Below, piece after piece: positions 35,966-44,500 of a DNA stretch of 64,000 nt. The notes below the pieces were generated by a model. The model worked only from the letters and a program-made list of their open reading frames with translations, was not told the origin of the DNA and ran no database searches. Each line of letters begins with the position of its first letter. The first letter of the stretch is position 1. The DNA comes from Acidovorax sp. (lineage in GTDB: Bacteria > Pseudomonadota > Gammaproteobacteria > Burkholderiales > Burkholderiaceae_C). Where the stretch lies: NCBI GenBank assembly GCA_030692685.1, contig JAUXZO010000108.1, forward strand, positions 1-64,000, in the 5' to 3' direction. The position numbers and the translations under genes are program-made.

Positions 35966-38926
35966 ATGACCGCCACGACTCCAACCTCCGATGCCGGCGA
36001 TGCGCGCCATGTCGTCGGCATCGACCTCGGCACCAGCCACACCGTGGTCGCCCATGCGCCGCTCGATGGCAGCGCGGCGATTGCGATGCTGTCCATCCCG
36101 CAGCGCACATCGGCGGGGGAGGTTCAGGCCCAGCCGCTGTTGCCATCGGTGCGTTACCAGGCAGCGGTAGGCGAGTTGCCGGCCGATGCGCTGGCGCAGC
36201 CCTGGCCTGCGCTCGGGGCCACCGACGACGCGCCCGCGCTGGTGGGGCGCTATGCGCGCGACCTGGGCGCCTTGGTGCCGGGGCGCAGCGTGACCAGCGC
36301 CAAAAGCTGGCTGTCGCACCCCGGCGTAGACCGCAGCGCGCCCATCCTGCCTTGGGGCGCACCCGAAGGCGAAGGGGGCGTCGCCAAAATCTCTCCGTTG
36401 ATGGCCTCGGCCAGTTACCTCGCCCATGTGCGAGCGGCGTGGGACGCGCAGCATCCTGCGGCGCCGCTGGCGCAGCAGCGGGTGGTGCTCACGGTGCCGG
36501 CCTCGTTTGACGAGGGCGCGCGGGCGTTGACGCTCGAAGCCGCGAAGCTGGCGGGCCTGCCCGAGGTGCATTTGCTCGAAGAGCCCAAGGCCGCCTTCCA
36601 CGACTGGCTGGTGCTGCAGGGCGATCAGGTCAGCGCGGCGCTGCAGGGCAGCCACCAGGTGCTGGTGGTGGACGTGGGCGGCGGCACCACCGACCTGACG
36701 CTGATCCGTGTGGACCGGACGAGTGCGCCCGATGCCCATGGCGGCCCGGGCGGCCTGCCGACGCTCACCCGCACCGGCGTGGGCGAGCATTTGATGCTGG
36801 GCGGCGACAACATGGACCTTGCGCTGGCGCATTGGCTGGAGCCGCAGCTAGCGGGCACCGGCCAGCGCCTGCCCGCCGCCCGGTTTGCGCAACTGGTGCA
36901 GCGCTGCCGCGTGGCCAAAGAGCAACTGCTCGCGTCTGATGCGCCTGAATCCGCCACGGTGACGCTGCTGGGCGCGGGCTCGCAGCTGTTGGCGCAGACG
37001 AAATCGGCCACGCTGACGCGCGCGCAGGTGGCGCAGTGCATCGTCGAGGGCTTTTTGCCGCACACGGCCATCACCGACCTGCCCCGGCGGCGGCAAAACG
37101 CGCTGACCGCCTTTGGCCTGCCCTACCCGGCCGAGGCGGCCATCACGCGGCACCTGGCCGCGTTTTTAGCGCAGCAGCGCGATGGCGACGATGCCCTGCC
37201 CGACACCGTGCTGCTCAACGGCGGCGTCTTTCACGCCCATGCGCTGGCCGAGCGGCTAACCCAGATCTTGTCGGACTGGCGCGGTGCGCCGGTGCGCGTG
37301 CTGCACAACCCGCACCCCGACTACGCCGTGGCGCGCGGCGCCGTCGCCCACGGGCTGGCGCGCTGGCAGCTGGAATATCAGAAAAATGAAGCAAAAGAGG
37401 TAAAAGAGGCGCTAACCCTTGGTACACAAGCGCTGGCAGCTACCAAAACAGGAGTAACCCCGCCACCCCTGCCCACCATTGGCGGCGGCGCCCCGCGCAG
37501 CTATCTGCTGGTGCTGCCTTCTACACCGAATGCAGCGCCCGGTACAGCGCCCGGTTCAGCGCCCCAGGGCATCTGCCTGCTGGCGCGCGGCACGCAGGAA
37601 GGCGCGCGCGTGGTGCTGTCAGGCCGGCGCTTTGCGCTGCGACTGGGCCAGGCCGTGCGCTTTGCGCTGGTCGCTACCAGCCAGCACCGGGGCCTGCAGC
37701 CCGGCCAGATCGTGCCGCTGACGGGCGATGGTTTTGTGGCCCTGCCGCCGCTGGCCGCCGTGCTGCCACGCCCCGAGGGCAGCCGCCAGTCGCAGGTAGA
37801 CGTACTGCTGCACACCACCATGACCGAGGTGGGCACGCTGCAGGTGCGCTGCGTGGCGGTGGTTGACGCGGCCCAGCAATGGGCGCTGGCCTTTGCGGTG
37901 CGCGGCACTTCCAAAACCATAGCTGCCAGCGCAGACACAGTAAGCGCTACAGGCCAAAAAGACTTAAAAGACGCTCACTCGCAAACCACGCGCCTGCCCG
38001 AGGCTTTCGCCCTGATCGACCGCCTCTTTGGCACCCAGTCGCAGGACGTGACCGCCAAAGAGGTGCGCCAGCTGCGCCCCACGCTGGAGCGCTGGCTGGG
38101 CCCGCGCGAGGCCTGGGAGCTGCCGCTGCTGCGCGCCCTGTTCGACGCCCTGCTCGCCCGCGCCAAGCGCCGCCGCCGCAGCGCCGAGCATGAGCGCGTG
38201 TGGTTCAACCTGGCCGGCTGGTGCCTGCGCCCCGGCGTGGGCGCCGAGCTGGACGGATGGCGCATGGAGCAGGTCTGGGCGCTGTACGCGCAAGACCTGG
38301 CGCACGCCGCCGAGGCCGCCAACCGCACCGAATGGTGGGTGTTCTGGCGCCGCGTGGCGGCAGGCCTGGGCGAAGCGCAGCAAATGCAGCTGCTCGAAGA
38401 CGTGGCGGGCCATATGCAGCAGGCCGTGCAGCGCCACCAGTCCAAAGCCAACCCGCACGGCAGCTACGACGACATGCTGCGCCTGTTTGCCGCCGTCGAG
38501 GCCGTGCCCTGGCAGTATCGCCAGGAGATGGGCCAGTGGATGCTGCAGCGCCTGCAACAACCCGGCGAGAGCGTGCAAACCTGGTGGGCCATCGGCCGCC
38601 TGTGCGCCCGCACCCCGCTGGCTGCCAACGCCCACCAGACCCTGCCGCCCGAGGCCGTCACCGAGTTTTTGAACGCCACGCTGGCGCAGGACTGGCGCAA
38701 GAACGACACAGCCCTGTTCGCCGCCGTGCAAATGGCCCGCATGACCGGCGACCGCGCGCGCGACCTGCCCGATGCACAGCGCGCACAGGTGCTGGACAAG
38801 CTGCGCGCCGCCCACGCGCCAGAGCGCTGGATCGCCCTGGTGGAGCAGGTGCAAGCCATGGATGCGCAGGACGCGAAACGCAGCCTGGGCGACAGCCTGC
38901 CGCCGGGGCTGGTATTGGTGGGCTGA
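35966..38926 (+). CDS. large Hsp70-family protein, second of a pair
   Basis: A 986-residue Hsp70-like protein. The ATPase domain has VVGIDLGTSHTVVAH, VVDVGGGTTDLTLI and LLEEPKAAFHDW. A long C-terminal extension beyond about residue 680 is helical, resembling the DUF3731 region (ETTRLPEAFALIDRLFG, EVRQLRPTLERWLG, EHERVWFNLAGWCLRPG). Two in-frame hairpin-repeat copies occur at about residues 478-497 and 648-668. It starts 39 bases after the first Hsp70, in the same direction, and is presumably its partner. Function unknown. Confidence 0.9.
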   Translation: MTATTPTSDAGDARHVVGIDLGTSHTVVAHAPLDGSAAIAMLSIPQRTSAGEVQAQPLLPSVRYQAAVGELPADALAQPWPALGATDDAPALVGRYARDLGALVPGRSVTSAKSWLSHPGVDRSAPILPWGAPEGEGGVAKISPLMASASYLAHVRAAWDAQHPAAPLAQQRVVLTVPASFDEGARALTLEAAKLAGLPEVHLLEEPKAAFHDWLVLQGDQVSAALQGSHQVLVVDVGGGTTDLTLIRVDRTSAPDAHGGPGGLPTLTRTGVGEHLMLGGDNMDLALAHWLEPQLAGTGQRLPAARFAQLVQRCRVAKEQLLASDAPESATVTLLGAGSQLLAQTKSATLTRAQVAQCIVEGFLPHTAITDLPRRRQNALTAFGLPYPAEAAITRHLAAFLAQQRDGDDALPDTVLLNGGVFHAHALAERLTQILSDWRGAPVRVLHNPHPDYAVARGAVAHGLARWQLEYQKNEAKEVKEALTLGTQALAATKTGVTPPPLPTIGGGAPRSYLLVLPSTPNAAPGTAPGSAPQGICLLARGTQEGARVVLSGRRFALRLGQAVRFALVATSQHRGLQPGQIVPLTGDGFVALPPLAAVLPRPEGSRQSQVDVLLHTTMTEVGTLQVRCVAVVDAAQQWALAFAVRGTSKTIAASADTVSATGQKDLKDAHSQTTRLPEAFALIDRLFGTQSQDVTAKEVRQLRPTLERWLGPREAWELPLLRALFDALLARAKRRRRSAEHERVWFNLAGWCLRPGVGAELDGWRMEQVWALYAQDLAHAAEAANRTEWWVFWRRVAAGLGEAQQMQLLEDVAGHMQQAVQRHQSKANPHGSYDDMLRLFAAVEAVPWQYRQEMGQWMLQRLQQPGESVQTWWAIGRLCARTPLAANAHQTLPPEAVTEFLNATLAQDWRKNDTALFAAVQMARMTGDRARDLPDAQRAQVLDKLRAAHAPERWIALVEQVQAMDAQDAKRSLGDSLPPGLVLVG
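37395..37458 (+). repeat. dispersed hairpin repeat inside the second Hsp70 gene (copy I)
   Basis: GGCGCTAACCCTTGGTACAC then AAGCGCTGGCAGCTACCAAA matches the family, with a degraded left arm. It encodes part of a non-conserved linker (about residues 478-497). Confidence 0.75.
37911..37970 (-). repeat. dispersed hairpin repeat inside the second Hsp70 gene (copy J)
   Basis: CATAGCTGCCAGCGCAGACA continues as CAGTAAGCGCTACAGGCC. It differs from copy H at one base over the shared 34 bases and encodes IAASADTVSAT in the region between the ATPase and C-terminal parts. Confidence 0.85.
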
Positions 38927-39013
38927 GCGCTGGTGGGCTGAGTGCTGCGTGCCTTGGTGGAGGCCAAAGACAGAGGTCGAGCAGGGGAAGGGATCTGAAT
39001 GCAGGGCCCTGGC

Positions 39014-39076
39014 CCTATCCAGAGATCAAAGAAAAAAGCCTCCAGCGCTTTTCAATAAAGCCCCGGAAGCTCCCTT
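39014..39076 (+). repeat. dispersed hairpin repeat, copy K (degraded)
   Basis: AAAAAAGCCTCCAGCGCTTT is recognisable, followed by a decayed right arm (TCAATAAAGCCCCGGAAGCT). It lies after the Hsp70 pair. The gap to the cpdB-like gene (38927-39212) otherwise holds a GC-rich hairpin at about 39175-39205, a possible weak terminator. Confidence 0.6.
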
Positions 39077-39212
39077 TTTAGTAGCAGCCACGGCGTTTCT
39101 CTCTGGCGGTCTGCATGCGGGTCTTTCTGCATGCTCGCCTGCCCTGTGTCTCCGCCAAGTGGGGGCCGTGAGGACGAGCCCTGGCCAGCGGGCCAGGGGC
39201 GAGCCAGTGCAC

Positions 39213-41279
39213 TTACTTGGACAGGTCCACGCCGTATTTCGACGTGCCCTTGCCGGAGCCGTCATCCGCTGCCAGCAGCGAGATGTGGGTCAGGCCAGCG
39301 GCTTGCGCCACAGGCAGCGCGTTGGCGCCTGAGCTGAACACCACCGGCCCGGCCACCGCCACCTTGGCAAAGCGCCAGCTCTTGGCTGCGCCGTTGGCGA
39401 CGCGCGTCACAGCGGGGTTCTTGCGGATGTGCTCGATCACGACGTCACGGTTGGCATCGGGCGATGCCCAGATGGTGCCGGAGCCGTCGAGCTTGTCGAT
39501 GAAGCTCTTGCCGCTGGTGGCGCGGTAGTTGTTGGTAGCAATGACAAACTCCTGCGCTGCGTCAATGGGCTTGCCCAGGTAGGTCAGCTTCTTGATGCGG
39601 CTGCCCACGGGCTGGGTTACGTCGATCTCGTACTGCACATCAGCCGTCGTGAACATGTCGAAGTTGTAGCCCGGGAAGGTGCTGATGAGCTGCTGCTCGG
39701 TGGTCTTGGCCGGATCGATCTGGTTGAAGCGCTTGGCGGAGGCCTCCAGCCAGTTCTTGATGTCGCCACCGTTGACCTTCACCGCGTACACGGTGTTGGG
39801 GTACAGGTACAGGTCAGCCGCGTTGTTGATGGCCAGTGGACCCACGGCTACGTCGGTGTAGTCGGCACCGCCCTGGAAACCGCTCTTGAACGGCGCACTC
39901 ACTGACAGCACGGGCAGTTGCGCATACTGCGGCAGGCTGGCCTTGAGGTAGGCCGCCACATAGGCCTGCTGGGCCTGGTTCACGATCTGGATCGCGCCCG
40001 GGTCACCCACGTCGGCAAACAGCGTGCTCATGCGGAAGTCGGTCTGACCGATGGGCGTTTTGACGTACTGGATGGCAGCCTGGTGCTGGGTTTCGATCAG
40101 CGGGGCGATGGCCGGGTCGGCATCCACAAACACCGTGGCACCCGCAGCGTTCTTGCCCTGGATGTTGCGCAGCTCAGACTTGCTGGCCGCTTTGTTCACC
40201 ACCCACTTGGCGCCGTCCCACTGCAGCGCCAGCTGCACCACGCCCAAGGACTTACCCCACGAATTAGCCATCACAGCGGGGACGCCGTTGACGGTGCCCG
40301 CCTTGTGGTCCACGCCGGCCAAGTTGAAGCTGGGTGTGGCCGCCGTGTCAGGGAACACGCCATGCTGGTGGCCCATCACCATCGCATCAATGCCCGCCAC
40401 CTTGGACAGGTACAGGCCGGGGTTCTCCATGCTGGGGGTGTAGGCTGATGCGTCCATGCCGCCGTGCAGCAGCGCCACCACCACATCGGCGCCCTTGGCG
40501 CGCAGTTCGGGCACGTATTTGTTGGCGGCCTCTACCGCGCCCTGGGTGGTGACCTTGCCCTCCAGATAGCGCTTGTCCCAGTTCATGATGCCGGGCGTGG
40601 TGAAGCCGATCACACCGATCTTGATGGGCAGCTTCACTTCCTTGCCGTCCGCGCCCTTGGCAGTGAGCGTGCGCTCCAGCAGCGTGTAGGGCTGCACCAG
40701 CGGCTTCTTGGTCTTGTTGCTGGTCACGTTAGCCAGCACCATGGGAAAGCCCGCGCCCACGCACTTCTTGCTCGCGTCCACCCCGTCCACATCCAGTCCC
40801 CCGCCCAGCACCTGATTCAAGAACGGCAGGCCGTAGTTGAACTCGTGGTTGCCCAGCGTGCCAGCGTCAAAACCCAGCGCGCCCATGGCCTTGTACATCG
40901 CCAGCTGCTGCGTGCAGCCGATGGGGTTGATGGTGGCCTCGTAGTCGGCCAGCGCGGTGCCCTGGATGGTGTCGCCGTTGTCCACCAGCAGCGTGTTGGC
41001 AAACTCTTTGCGCGCGGCACGCACCAGCGTGGCCGTGCGCTCAAAGCCGTAGCTTTTGTCTTCGGCCAGCTTGAAGTAGTCGTAGCTGCGCACGTTGAAG
41101 TGCAGGTCAGTGGTCTCCAGCACCGCCAGCGTGGCCGTGGCGCCTGCGTTGGTATTGGCGCCATCGCTGCTACCACCACAGGCAGCCAGCGATGCTGCGA
41201 GCGCCACCACGCTCAGCGCGGCCATGCGGCGCGAGACGCGCGAAGGTGACATCAAAAAGCCAAGAGTGCGTTCGGGCAT
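39213..41279 (-). CDS. cpdB: 2',3'-cyclic-nucleotide 2'-phosphodiesterase/3'-nucleotidase (CpdB-like) lipoprotein
   Basis: About 688 residues. The signal ends in a lipobox LAACG (about residue 35), so the enzyme is anchored outside the cytoplasm. It has a metallophosphatase domain with ETTDLHFNV (D-x-H), VDNGDTIQG, LGNHEFNYGLPFL (GNHE), LLHGG and MGHQHG, then a 5'-nucleotidase C-terminal domain (about 430-650; SVSAPFKSGFQG, NTVYAVKVNGG, ATNNYRATSGKSF). These are CpdB features; the enzyme hydrolyses cyclic and 3'-nucleotides to nucleosides. The ATG at 41279 (or 41252) gives a signal peptide; the frame is open much further upstream but overlaps the M48 gene. Confidence 0.9.
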   Translation of the reverse strand: MPERTLGFLMSPSRVSRRMAALSVVALAASLAACGGSSDGANTNAGATATLAVLETTDLHFNVRSYDYFKLAEDKSYGFERTATLVRAARKEFANTLLVDNGDTIQGTALADYEATINPIGCTQQLAMYKAMGALGFDAGTLGNHEFNYGLPFLNQVLGGGLDVDGVDASKKCVGAGFPMVLANVTSNKTKKPLVQPYTLLERTLTAKGADGKEVKLPIKIGVIGFTTPGIMNWDKRYLEGKVTTQGAVEAANKYVPELRAKGADVVVALLHGGMDASAYTPSMENPGLYLSKVAGIDAMVMGHQHGVFPDTAATPSFNLAGVDHKAGTVNGVPAVMANSWGKSLGVVQLALQWDGAKWVVNKAASKSELRNIQGKNAAGATVFVDADPAIAPLIETQHQAAIQYVKTPIGQTDFRMSTLFADVGDPGAIQIVNQAQQAYVAAYLKASLPQYAQLPVLSVSAPFKSGFQGGADYTDVAVGPLAINNAADLYLYPNTVYAVKVNGGDIKNWLEASAKRFNQIDPAKTTEQQLISTFPGYNFDMFTTADVQYEIDVTQPVGSRIKKLTYLGKPIDAAQEFVIATNNYRATSGKSFIDKLDGSGTIWASPDANRDVVIEHIRKNPAVTRVANGAAKSWRFAKVAVAGPVVFSSGANALPVAQAAGLTHISLLAADDGSGKGTSKYGVDLSK

Positions 41280-41398
41280 GAACAGTCCCAGGTTGAAACA
41301 AGGAACTGAGTGTCTGGGCCGGGTTTGACAGCGGTGTGACGCTGCAGCGCGGTCACCACACGCGCGCCCCGGCGCATGTGCGCTGGCCAAATGCCCTC

Positions 41399-41626
41399 TC
41401 AGGCGATGCGATGCACGTCGCCGTTGTGCGGCGACGCACTCTCGTGGAACAGGTCTTCCAGAAACTGCGCCAGCTCCTCTTCTTCCACAAAATCCGGCAC
41501 CACAAAGCGCGCAGGCGTGCGTTTGCCATCGGCCCCCACGCGGTAAGCCTGCCACAGCGCGCCCTCGCGCCGCACCTCCACGATGCGGCCGAAGATGTTG
41601 AAACGGGGATGAACAATCTCTGACAT
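41399..41626 (-). CDS. small conserved-looking protein downstream of the M48 protease
   Basis: A 75-residue acidic protein MSEIVHPRFNIFGRIVEVRR, with FVEEEELAQFLEDLFHESA near the end. It starts 16 bases after the M48 stop on the same strand, behind a GAGGGAGG-type ribosome site, so it is likely co-transcribed. It has no signal or membrane segment and I do not recognise a family. Confidence 0.65.
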   Translation of the reverse strand: MSEIVHPRFNIFGRIVEVRREGALWQAYRVGADGKRTPARFVVPDFVEEEELAQFLEDLFHESASPHNGDVHRIA

Positions 41627-41641
41627 GAAATCGATCCTCCC

Positions 41642-42733
41642 TCAGGTAAAGCGCGCAAACGGGTCCACCAGCGATGCGATGGTGGTGGCCCCAGGCGCCG
41701 CAACGCCGCCTTCGCGCCGCAGGGGTTCGGGCCCGGCAGCCACGGGAACAGCAGGCAAGGGCTGCATGCGGCGGCCGTACACGCGCTGCACACGTTCGTC
41801 GAGCGTGGGGTGGGTGTCCAGCCAATGCTCCAGGCGGCTGCCGCTGGCGACGTCCACCAGCAGCATGTGCTGCACGGATGGGTGCGAGAGGCCGGAGTGG
41901 GCCCGCTCTTCGTACCCGCGCGGTGTGTCTCGGCGCTGGGCCATGACCTTGCGCAGCACACCGCCCAGGCCGTCCTTGCTGCGCGTCCACTGCACGGCGC
42001 GGGCGTCGGCCAGGTATTCGCGCTGGCGCGACACGGCGGCTTTGAGCATGCGGCCTGTCAGCCAGCCTGCAAACCCGGCCAGCATGATGGCCGAGCCAAA
42101 CCACCAGGCCAGGCCGCGCCGCTCGCGCATGGTGTCGCCAAAGTTGTAGACCAGCTCCAGCCCAAACACCATGCCGGCCAAGCGCATCTTCAAACGCGTA
42201 TCGCCCTCGTGCAGGTGGCTTAGCTCGTGCGCCACCATGCCCTGCATTTCTTCGCGGGTCAGGTAGTCGAGCGCGCCCTGCGTGACGGCCACCACGGCGT
42301 CACTTTCGTCCCATCCGGCGGCAAACGCGTTGATGGCGTCCGTGCGGGGCATGACCATGACTGCGGGACGTGGCATGTGGGCGGCAATACACAGCTCGTC
42401 CACGATGTTGGACAGCCGCTGCTCGGCGTGCGAGAGCGAGGGCCGCAGTTCGCGCGCGCCCACGCGCTTGGCCAGCTTGACGCCGCCCGCGCGCAGGTTG
42501 GATGTCTCCACCCACCAGCCGCCCAGCACCAGCAGCAGCGAAACCCCCACATTGGCCGCCAGAAAACCTTGGGGGAAGTCCAGGTGCACCGGCAACACCG
42601 CAGCCATTAACAGCCAGGCCAGCGCCAGCGCGCCATGCACGGCCACGACCAGTACAACCACGGCCAGCGTAAAGCCCAGCAGCAGTCGGCGGGTTTCGCT
42701 GCGGGCATTGGTCTGGTGGTCCCAGAATTTCAT
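41642..42733 (-). CDS. M48-family zinc metallopeptidase, HtpX-like
   Basis: A 363-residue membrane protease. Two or three hydrophobic segments near the N-terminus (about 18-75) are followed by the zinc motif HELSHLHEGD (about 170) and a downstream glutamate in ADARAVQW. The layout resembles HtpX/M48B-type membrane proteases that clear damaged membrane proteins. A hydrophobic segment (SAIMLAGFAGWLTGRM) lies after the catalytic motif. It lies upstream of, and on the same strand as, the small protein gene. LemA is next on the minus strand upstream. Confidence 0.9.
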   Translation of the reverse strand: MKFWDHQTNARSETRRLLLGFTLAVVVLVVAVHGALALAWLLMAAVLPVHLDFPQGFLAANVGVSLLLVLGGWWVETSNLRAGGVKLAKRVGARELRPSLSHAEQRLSNIVDELCIAAHMPRPAVMVMPRTDAINAFAAGWDESDAVVAVTQGALDYLTREEMQGMVAHELSHLHEGDTRLKMRLAGMVFGLELVYNFGDTMRERRGLAWWFGSAIMLAGFAGWLTGRMLKAAVSRQREYLADARAVQWTRSKDGLGGVLRKVMAQRRDTPRGYEERAHSGLSHPSVQHMLLVDVASGSRLEHWLDTHPTLDERVQRVYGRRMQPLPAVPVAAGPEPLRREGGVAAPGATTIASLVDPFARFT

Positions 42734-42778
42734 GGTGCTTGCACCCTTCTATTGATTCCGCATCTTGGAGCTTGAAAC

Positions 42779-42845
42779 ACCCGTTCGGCCTGAGCTTGTC
42801 TAAGCCTCGCGCGGCGCTTCGACTACGTTCAGTGACCGGTTCAAG
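42779..42845. repeat. REP-like inverted pair between lemA and the M48 gene
   Basis: CCGTTCGGCCTGAGCTTGTC then TAAGC, and an inverted partner GCTTCGACTACGTTCAGTGA. Same unit family as at 2868 and 5128, with more changes. Intergenic. Confidence 0.65.
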
Positions 42846-42873
42846 TTGGCAAATGCCCGCTCGATCAGGCCAC

Positions 42874-43467
42874 TCAGAACTTCACCTTGGGTGCGGTGCG
42901 CTCTTCGTCGGTCTGGGTGGATTCGAGCATGGGAACCGTGGGGAAACCCAGCAGCCGCGCCACGATGAGGTCCGGGAACTGCGCAGCCTTGTCGTTGAAC
43001 TCCAGCGCCTGGTCGTTGTAGGCCTGGCGGGCAAAACCCAGGCGGTTTTCGGTGCTGGTGAGTTCTTCGGACAGCGACTGCATGGTGGCGTCGGCCTTGA
43101 GGTCGGGGTAGGCCTCGGCCACCACCATCAGGCGACCCAGGCTGCCGCCCAGCACGCCTTCGGCGGCAGCCAGCGCGCCCATGGCGCTGGCACTTTCGGG
43201 GCTGGCGCGCACGGCGGCAGCAGCGCCCTGGGCCTGCCCGCGGGCCTTGATCACGGCTTCGAGCGTGGCGGCCTCGTGCGCGAGGTAGCCGCGCGCCACC
43301 TCGACCAGGTTGGGGATCAGGTCATACCGGCGCTTGAGCTGCACGTCGATCTGGCCAAACGCGTTGGCGATGCGATTGCGCAGCTGCACCAGCCGGTTGT
43401 ACACGGTGACGGCCCAGATCAGCGCGACCACCACCACCCCCAGAACGATCCAAGCGGTTGTTGACAT
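42874..43467 (-). CDS. LemA family protein
   Basis: A 197-residue protein with one N-terminal membrane segment (about 3-24; AWIVLGVVVVALIWAVTV), then the LemA helical domain with VYNRLVQLRNRIANAFGQID, QLKRRYDLIPNLVEVARGYL and YNDQALEFNDKAAQFP. The start at 43467 follows GGAGGGCAGGG, a good ribosome site. LemA and M48 genes are frequent neighbours, and the order here (lemA then M48) fits that pairing. The biochemical role of LemA is unclear. Confidence 0.93.
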   Translation of the reverse strand: MSTTAWIVLGVVVVALIWAVTVYNRLVQLRNRIANAFGQIDVQLKRRYDLIPNLVEVARGYLAHEAATLEAVIKARGQAQGAAAAVRASPESASAMGALAAAEGVLGGSLGRLMVVAEAYPDLKADATMQSLSEELTSTENRLGFARQAYNDQALEFNDKAAQFPDLIVARLLGFPTVPMLESTQTDEERTAPKVKF

Positions 43468-43609
43468 ACCCTGCCCTCCTTGTTGTGAATGAGCGCATCT
43501 TAGCGAGGCTGCCACTGAGGTAGGAAGCCGTGGCACGCGTCCGTCAATTCAGGCGCGCCAGCATCCACAGAGAGCCTCTCGCCCCGCTCAGTCAGGCAAC
43601 ACCGCTCCT

Positions 43610-43810
43610 TCAAAACCCAACGCCATAGGTTGTTTGAGGTCCGGTGTTGTGCATGCCCACAGGCAACAGGCGCAGGCCCCGCGCCTTGAGGGGCGGATAG
43701 CCGTTGACCAGCGACACCGTCACGCTGCCCGCCTTGTCGCCGGACGAATCCATGAAAGAGACCTTGACCATCTGGTGCGTGGCGTTCAAGACGACAAAAG
43801 AATGTTTCAT
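43610..43810 (-). CDS. small hypothetical protein
   Basis: A 66-residue frame, MKHSFVVLNATHQMVKVSFM to a Gly/Val-rich end LLPVGMHNTGPQTTYGVGF. No family was recognised. The start and frame are plausible but the product could be a remnant; codon usage is not strongly diagnostic. It lies between lemA and the haemoglobin gene on the same strand. Confidence 0.35.
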   Translation of the reverse strand: MKHSFVVLNATHQMVKVSFMDSSGDKAGSVTVSLVNGYPPLKARGLRLLPVGMHNTGPQTTYGVGF

Positions 43811-43885
43811 GGACAAAGGACGTCGTGGGCCGCCGAAGGAACGGTCGGGCACGGTAGTACCGCTGAGCGCAAAAATCCCTGGATT

Positions 43886-43946
43886 TTTGGTGTTTTTGGC
43901 CTCTAGCGCTTATCCATCAAGCGCTGATAGCTATATTTTCGGGAGC
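43886..43946 (+). repeat. dispersed hairpin repeat, copy L
   Basis: TTGGCCTCTAGCGCTTATCC then ATCAAGCGCTGATAGCTATA. One arm has a base change. It lies just downstream of the haemoglobin gene. Confidence 0.85.
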
Positions 43947-43982
43947 ATCAGCATTTTGTGCCCCAAGCGCTGAACCGGGGCT

Positions 43983-44414
43983 TCACACGCCCTTGTTGCG
44001 CATCCAGTCTGCCGTGCCCATAAAGCTGTCCTTCAGCCGTGCGCGCAGGTCCACTGGCACGCCGGTTTCACCCATCGCCTGGTCCATGCACGCCACCCAC
44101 TGGTCGCGCTCCTTGATGCCAATGGCAAACGGCATGTGGCGCGCCCGCAGGCGCGGGTGGCCGAACTGGTCGGTGTAGTACGACGGGCCGCCCAGCCAGC
44201 CGCACAGAAACATGAACAGCTTTTGGCGCGCATTGGCCAGCTCGGTGCCATGGGCGGCGCGCAGTTCTGCGTAGGCGGGCTCCAGGTCCATCAGGTCGTA
44301 AAAGCGCTCGGTGAGCGCACGCACGCGGCTTTCGCCGCCGATCCATTCGAAGGGAATCACGGCGGGTGTGGGCTCGTCGCCACTGCCGCCGGGTAGAGAA
44401 ACGTCAGAATTCAT
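43983..44414 (-). CDS. truncated haemoglobin, group II
   Basis: A 143-residue 2-over-2 haemoglobin. Visible family residues are Tyr at B10 in ALTERFYDLMD, the proximal His in RARHMPFAIG and Trp G8 in DQWVACMDQAM. Group II proteins bind oxygen or NO and help manage reactive nitrogen or supply oxygen. The start ATG at 44414 lies directly after a hairpin-repeat copy with a T-run, with no clear ribosome site. It is downstream of the large permease gene on the same strand. Confidence 0.9.
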   Translation of the reverse strand: MNSDVSLPGGSGDEPTPAVIPFEWIGGESRVRALTERFYDLMDLEPAYAELRAAHGTELANARQKLFMFLCGWLGGPSYYTDQFGHPRLRARHMPFAIGIKERDQWVACMDQAMGETGVPVDLRARLKDSFMGTADWMRNKGV

Positions 44415-44470
44415 ATAAAAACAGGCGCTAGCGCTTATCCATCAAGCGCTAGCAGCTATCAAAAGCATAG
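44412..44470 (+). repeat. dispersed hairpin repeat, copy M, abutting the haemoglobin start
   Basis: GGCGCTAGCGCTTATCCATC then AAGCGCTAGCAGCTATCAAA; a complete hairpin. On the minus (coding) strand the stem is followed by CTGTTTTTATATG, in which the last three bases are the haemoglobin ATG. Confidence 0.85.
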
Positions 44471-44500
44471 TTATTTGCGCATTACCTGGCCAAGCAATGC

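Noticed and set aside
41280..42104. Upstream extension of the CpdB-like frame (total over 960 codons)
   Set aside because: The extension overlaps the M48 gene and the small gene before it, has Arg-rich shadow composition, and would bury the signal peptide that starts at 41279.
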